Assembly: GCA_029243665.1 (NCBI GenBank)
Contig: JAQWRO010000076.1
Coordinates: 1-24,000, forward strand
Length of the DNA stretch: 24,000 nt
Direction: 5' to 3'
DNA from: Gammaproteobacteria bacterium
GTDB lineage: Bacteria > Pseudomonadota > Gammaproteobacteria > Comchoanobacterales > Comchoanobacteraceae
Part shown: positions 22,076-24,000 of the stretch, one piece after another
Numbering within the stretch: the stretch's first letter is position 1
Layout of the letters: the number at the start of each line of letters is the position of its first letter
Program-made: the position numbers and the translations under genes
Notes under the pieces: generated by a model
Database searches by the model: none
What the model was told of the DNA's origin: nothing
The model's input: the letters and a program-made list of their open reading frames with translations, nothing else

Positions 22076-23758
22076 ATAAGCCTCATGAGCTTGTTCGCAA
22101 TCATTGATCGCATTGTTTAAATGATTGATGGCGGGCTGGAGTGTATTGTTATCATCAGGATATTTTTGTATAATCTTGCTTCTTAATTCTTCCAGCGTGC
22201 GCATAATGAAAATCGAGTCAATTGGTGATAGGTTTTTGTTAGCTGTTTCGAGCAAGTCTGCTAGAGCGTTTAGACATTTAATATCCCATTCCGAAAGTTT
22301 TTCTTTAGCACTCATTGCTGTAAAATACCTCAACGTAACAGTAAAATATTGAAAGGGAACTAATGGTATGATTATTTCTTTTATATTGTCCTTTACGTTA
22401 GTATTGTAAAGGGCTTTAAGCATGGTTGATTGAATGAGGTCTCCTTCTTGAGCTAGTTGTATTAGCTTTTCAGACGCATCTTTTAATACTTGAGCAATTA
22501 AAGGTTTAAGTTCATTATATGCCATCAATGTTGGAAGTTTTTCTATTAAGATTTCAGGTGGCACGTCTTTTAATGCTTTGATCAGTAAGTCGGAGGGGAG
22601 TCTAGATGCCGACATGGTTTTTGAAAAAGTTCGAAAATAATCAAACAAAGCATCGTCATTTTTTATTTCATCAGAGTCAATCAATTTATCTCTAATTTTA
22701 GAAATTAATTTTGATTGAAGGGATATTTTATATTCTTCAGATAAAAAGTCACTATTAACTAATTGAATGAAATAATTTCTGTTTCCCGCTGTATCAAGTT
22801 CAGTCAGCTTATCAAGCGTTTCGCTTTCAAGTGCAATTGAATTATTTGTAAAGTCATTTAATATCGCATGTTCATTGGGTTGGCTTGTTAATAAGTTAAA
22901 GCTTATAAAGGGAAGGGTGTCATTTTTGTAATATTGTAAAAAATATATTTGAAGTTCTGTTTTAAATGATGCAGTGTTCGACTGTGAGATGTCCATGTTC
23001 AGGTGTGAGATGTTCATTTTATCTAGTTGAGTGTTGATTGTTTGTGGTTCAAATAAGGAAATCTGAGAAACTTTACTTTGGGGAGAGAGTTTGTCCAAAG
23101 TAACAATTTTATCATCATTTGGATCTAGCAGATAAATTTTATCTTTTCCAATATAGCACCCAATAGCATGTCTAGGTACATCTATTTGAATGCATGTCCC
23201 TGCTGATAATGAAGATAGGGTTTCATAAAGATGGGTGTAAAATTCATCTTCATTTTTGTCATCTTTGTTAGGTAGTAAGAAAATAAAATCATTATTGTTT
23301 GGTTCAAAAAAATCATCAGGTGACTGTTTTTCTTGAATGTCTTTTATCGTATTGAAAGATGTTTCTAGGTATTTTAATGATTCTTCAAAATATTTTCTCG
23401 TATCATCTGGCATTGTATTAACATCTGCGTTTTCATATTTTGCAAGTATCTGAATAACTTTGAAGAAGCATACTTGCTCAGGTGAAAAATCAGTCTGATC
23501 TAGTAATTTTCTTTCGTGTACTACGCGCATCGAAGCGAGCCAAAGAATGGTATATCCATAGCACATGCCTCCTTTAATTTTATCTGATATATTTTCATAG
23601 TGTGTTTGATTGAGTTGCTGATAGATTCTCTTAAAATTTGTTTGAGTAAGAGAAAAAGGTTGCTTAACAAGGTCGCAAGAATCAAGTTTTTCCAAATCTA
23701 AGTAAGTTTCCACTATTTTCGAATAAGATGTGTCTATTTGTTCTTGTTGTTTTGCCAT
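22046..23758 (-). CDS. putative C58-like (YopT/AvrPphB-type) cysteine protease, effector candidate A
   Basis: A 570-aa paralogue of the gene at 18900-20660, similar mainly over the first 230 residues. GGMCYGYTILWLASMR carries Cys66, and HAIGCYIGKDKIYLLDPN carries His197 and Asp212; a block resembling LYETLSSLSAGTCIQI lies before the His. Spacings (131 and 15) match the C58 triad. Conserved helices upstream (YENISDKIKGG) and ERKLLDQ and VCFFKVIQIL downstream of the Cys are shared with the paralogue. The C-terminal two thirds is helical and more diverged, ending NQSRKPGP. There is no signal peptide or transmembrane segment. It is expressed from repeat copy 4 (TATAAT 11 nt before the ATG). A host-directed protease or other papain-fold enzyme is inferred; the substrate is unknown. 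Confidence 0.72.
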   Translation of the reverse strand: MAKQQEQIDTSYSKIVETYLDLEKLDSCDLVKQPFSLTQTNFKRIYQQLNQTHYENISDKIKGGMCYGYTILWLASMRVVHERKLLDQTDFSPEQVCFFKVIQILAKYENADVNTMPDDTRKYFEESLKYLETSFNTIKDIQEKQSPDDFFEPNNNDFIFLLPNKDDKNEDEFYTHLYETLSSLSAGTCIQIDVPRHAIGCYIGKDKIYLLDPNDDKIVTLDKLSPQSKVSQISLFEPQTINTQLDKMNISHLNMDISQSNTASFKTELQIYFLQYYKNDTLPFISFNLLTSQPNEHAILNDFTNNSIALESETLDKLTELDTAGNRNYFIQLVNSDFLSEEYKISLQSKLISKIRDKLIDSDEIKNDDALFDYFRTFSKTMSASRLPSDLLIKALKDVPPEILIEKLPTLMAYNELKPLIAQVLKDASEKLIQLAQEGDLIQSTMLKALYNTNVKDNIKEIIIPLVPFQYFTVTLRYFTAMSAKEKLSEWDIKCLNALADLLETANKNLSPIDSIFIMRTLEELRSKIIQKYPDDNNTLQPAINHLNNAINDCEQAHEAYHNQSRKPGP

Positions 23759-23849
23759 GTTTTCTTTTAATTATAGCTCAATGAAAGAAAACTAGTTGAT
23801 TAGGTGCACGCCTATGCGTTGGTGGATTAAGTTCCAGGCCTGGGTGATA
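23759..23849 (-). repeat. promoter/folM-scar repeat, copy 4 (before effector candidate A)
   Basis: This is the same unit as copy 1. It has a short effector-like tail read as SPRPGT and stop (TAA at 23829-23827), the linker, the QRIG-VHLIN scar, and TATAAT (23775-23770) followed after 11 nt by the gene-A ATG. Only the last few codons of the upstream effector copy survive, so homology ends at about 23849. As in copy 1, TTTTCTTT next to the ATG can pair with AAAGAAAA across the box. Confidence 0.8.
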
Positions 23850-23925
23850 TATTTGCCCCGCCTTAAAAAATTTGTACACATTTATACTTTAATGAAGATA
23901 TAAGTAATAAAATAAGGATAAGAAA

Positions 23926-24000
23926 ATGAAAAAAATAATGACGGTACTATTTACAATGTGATTCTTAATTGGTTCCTCAGTGACATTTGCTTAAGGCTTG
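23926..24000 (+). pseudogene. start of a broken secreted-protein gene
   Basis: An ATG at 23926 with a good AAGGA site is followed by a signal-peptide-like frame, MKKIMTVLFTM, stop TGA, FLIGSSVTFA, stop TAA, GL. Reading through, it would be a typical signal peptide ending in FA. Replacing TGA with TGG (Trp) and TAA with CAA (Gln) restores it. Both changes are single transitions, which suggests recent decay. The gene continues beyond the window, so what it encoded is unknown. Confidence 0.6.

Noticed and set aside
20661..23849. Repeats as a CRISPR array or insertion-sequence ends
   Set aside because: Only four copies, spaced by whole genes, with no uniform spacers, transposase or target-site duplications; they contain gene ends and a promoter.
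23959..23961. In-frame TGA as recoding (Trp or selenocysteine)
   Set aside because: A TAA stop follows 33 nt later in the same frame, and no selenocysteine-type structure is evident.
1..24000. tRNA or rRNA genes
   Set aside because: No cloverleaf-like or rRNA-like conserved stretches were recognised on either strand by reading.

Overview
The window is about 24 kb of AT-rich bacterial chromosome. The housekeeping genes (hemA-prfA, mrp-dcd, ihfB, rpmB-rpmG, erpA, engB, apaH, yaaA, TolC-type outer-membrane proteins) point to a gammaproteobacterium. Two large proteins with a YopT/AvrPphB-like Cys-His-Asp arrangement and a secreted chagasin-type cysteine-protease inhibitor suggest a host-associated or intracellular lineage, perhaps of the Legionellales/Coxiella kind. 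That placement is inference from gene content only.

Layout. 1-6121 (+): a tightly packed run of gap (3' part only), pgk, pyk, a 63-aa membrane protein, a DUF47/PhoU-like protein, a purine nucleoside phosphorylase and a Pit phosphate transporter. It combines lower glycolysis with phosphate and phosphorolysis functions. 6096-9223 (-): hemA-prfA-apaH operon, divergent from mrp-dcd (+, 9363-10965). ihfB (-) converges on dcd through a strong hairpin. A chagasin-like inhibitor, rpmB and rpmG follow on +, ending in a clear terminator shared with a small membrane-protein ORF on -. 12803-13178 has no gene but several inverted repeats. 13179-16986 (-): two paralogous TolC-like proteins flank a Cro/C1-type repressor whose S24-like domain has lost its catalytic residues, a structured 80-bp inverted repeat and a small unknown ORF. 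17053-18923: yaaA (-), erpA with an unusual internal insertion, and engB.

18900-23850 (-) is the most unusual part. Two paralogous proteins of 586 and 570 aa carry a GMCYGY Cys motif, a HAIG His motif and an LDPN Asp motif with the spacing of C58 peptidases. They sit around a pteridine-reductase-like SDR gene (folM-like) and a DUF3307-like membrane-protein gene. Each of the four genes is preceded by a copy of one repeat that carries a perfect TATAAT box. Three of the four copies also contain a scar that looks like an internally deleted folM gene (codons 14-17 fused in frame to the last codons) abutting the 3' end of an effector-like gene. A C-terminal relic of a third paralogue lies at about 20729-20860. 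The locus therefore looks like a nursery where effector-like genes were duplicated, lost and given promoters by recombination around folM.

A second window-wide pattern is that the first genes of transcription units (hemA, mrp, ihfB, yaaA, erpA, folM-like, DUF3307) have good -10 boxes ending only 7-9 nt before the start codon. This predicts leaderless or near-leaderless mRNAs, while genes inside operons have Shine-Dalgarno sequences. The window ends in a secretion-signal-like reading frame broken by two stop codons.
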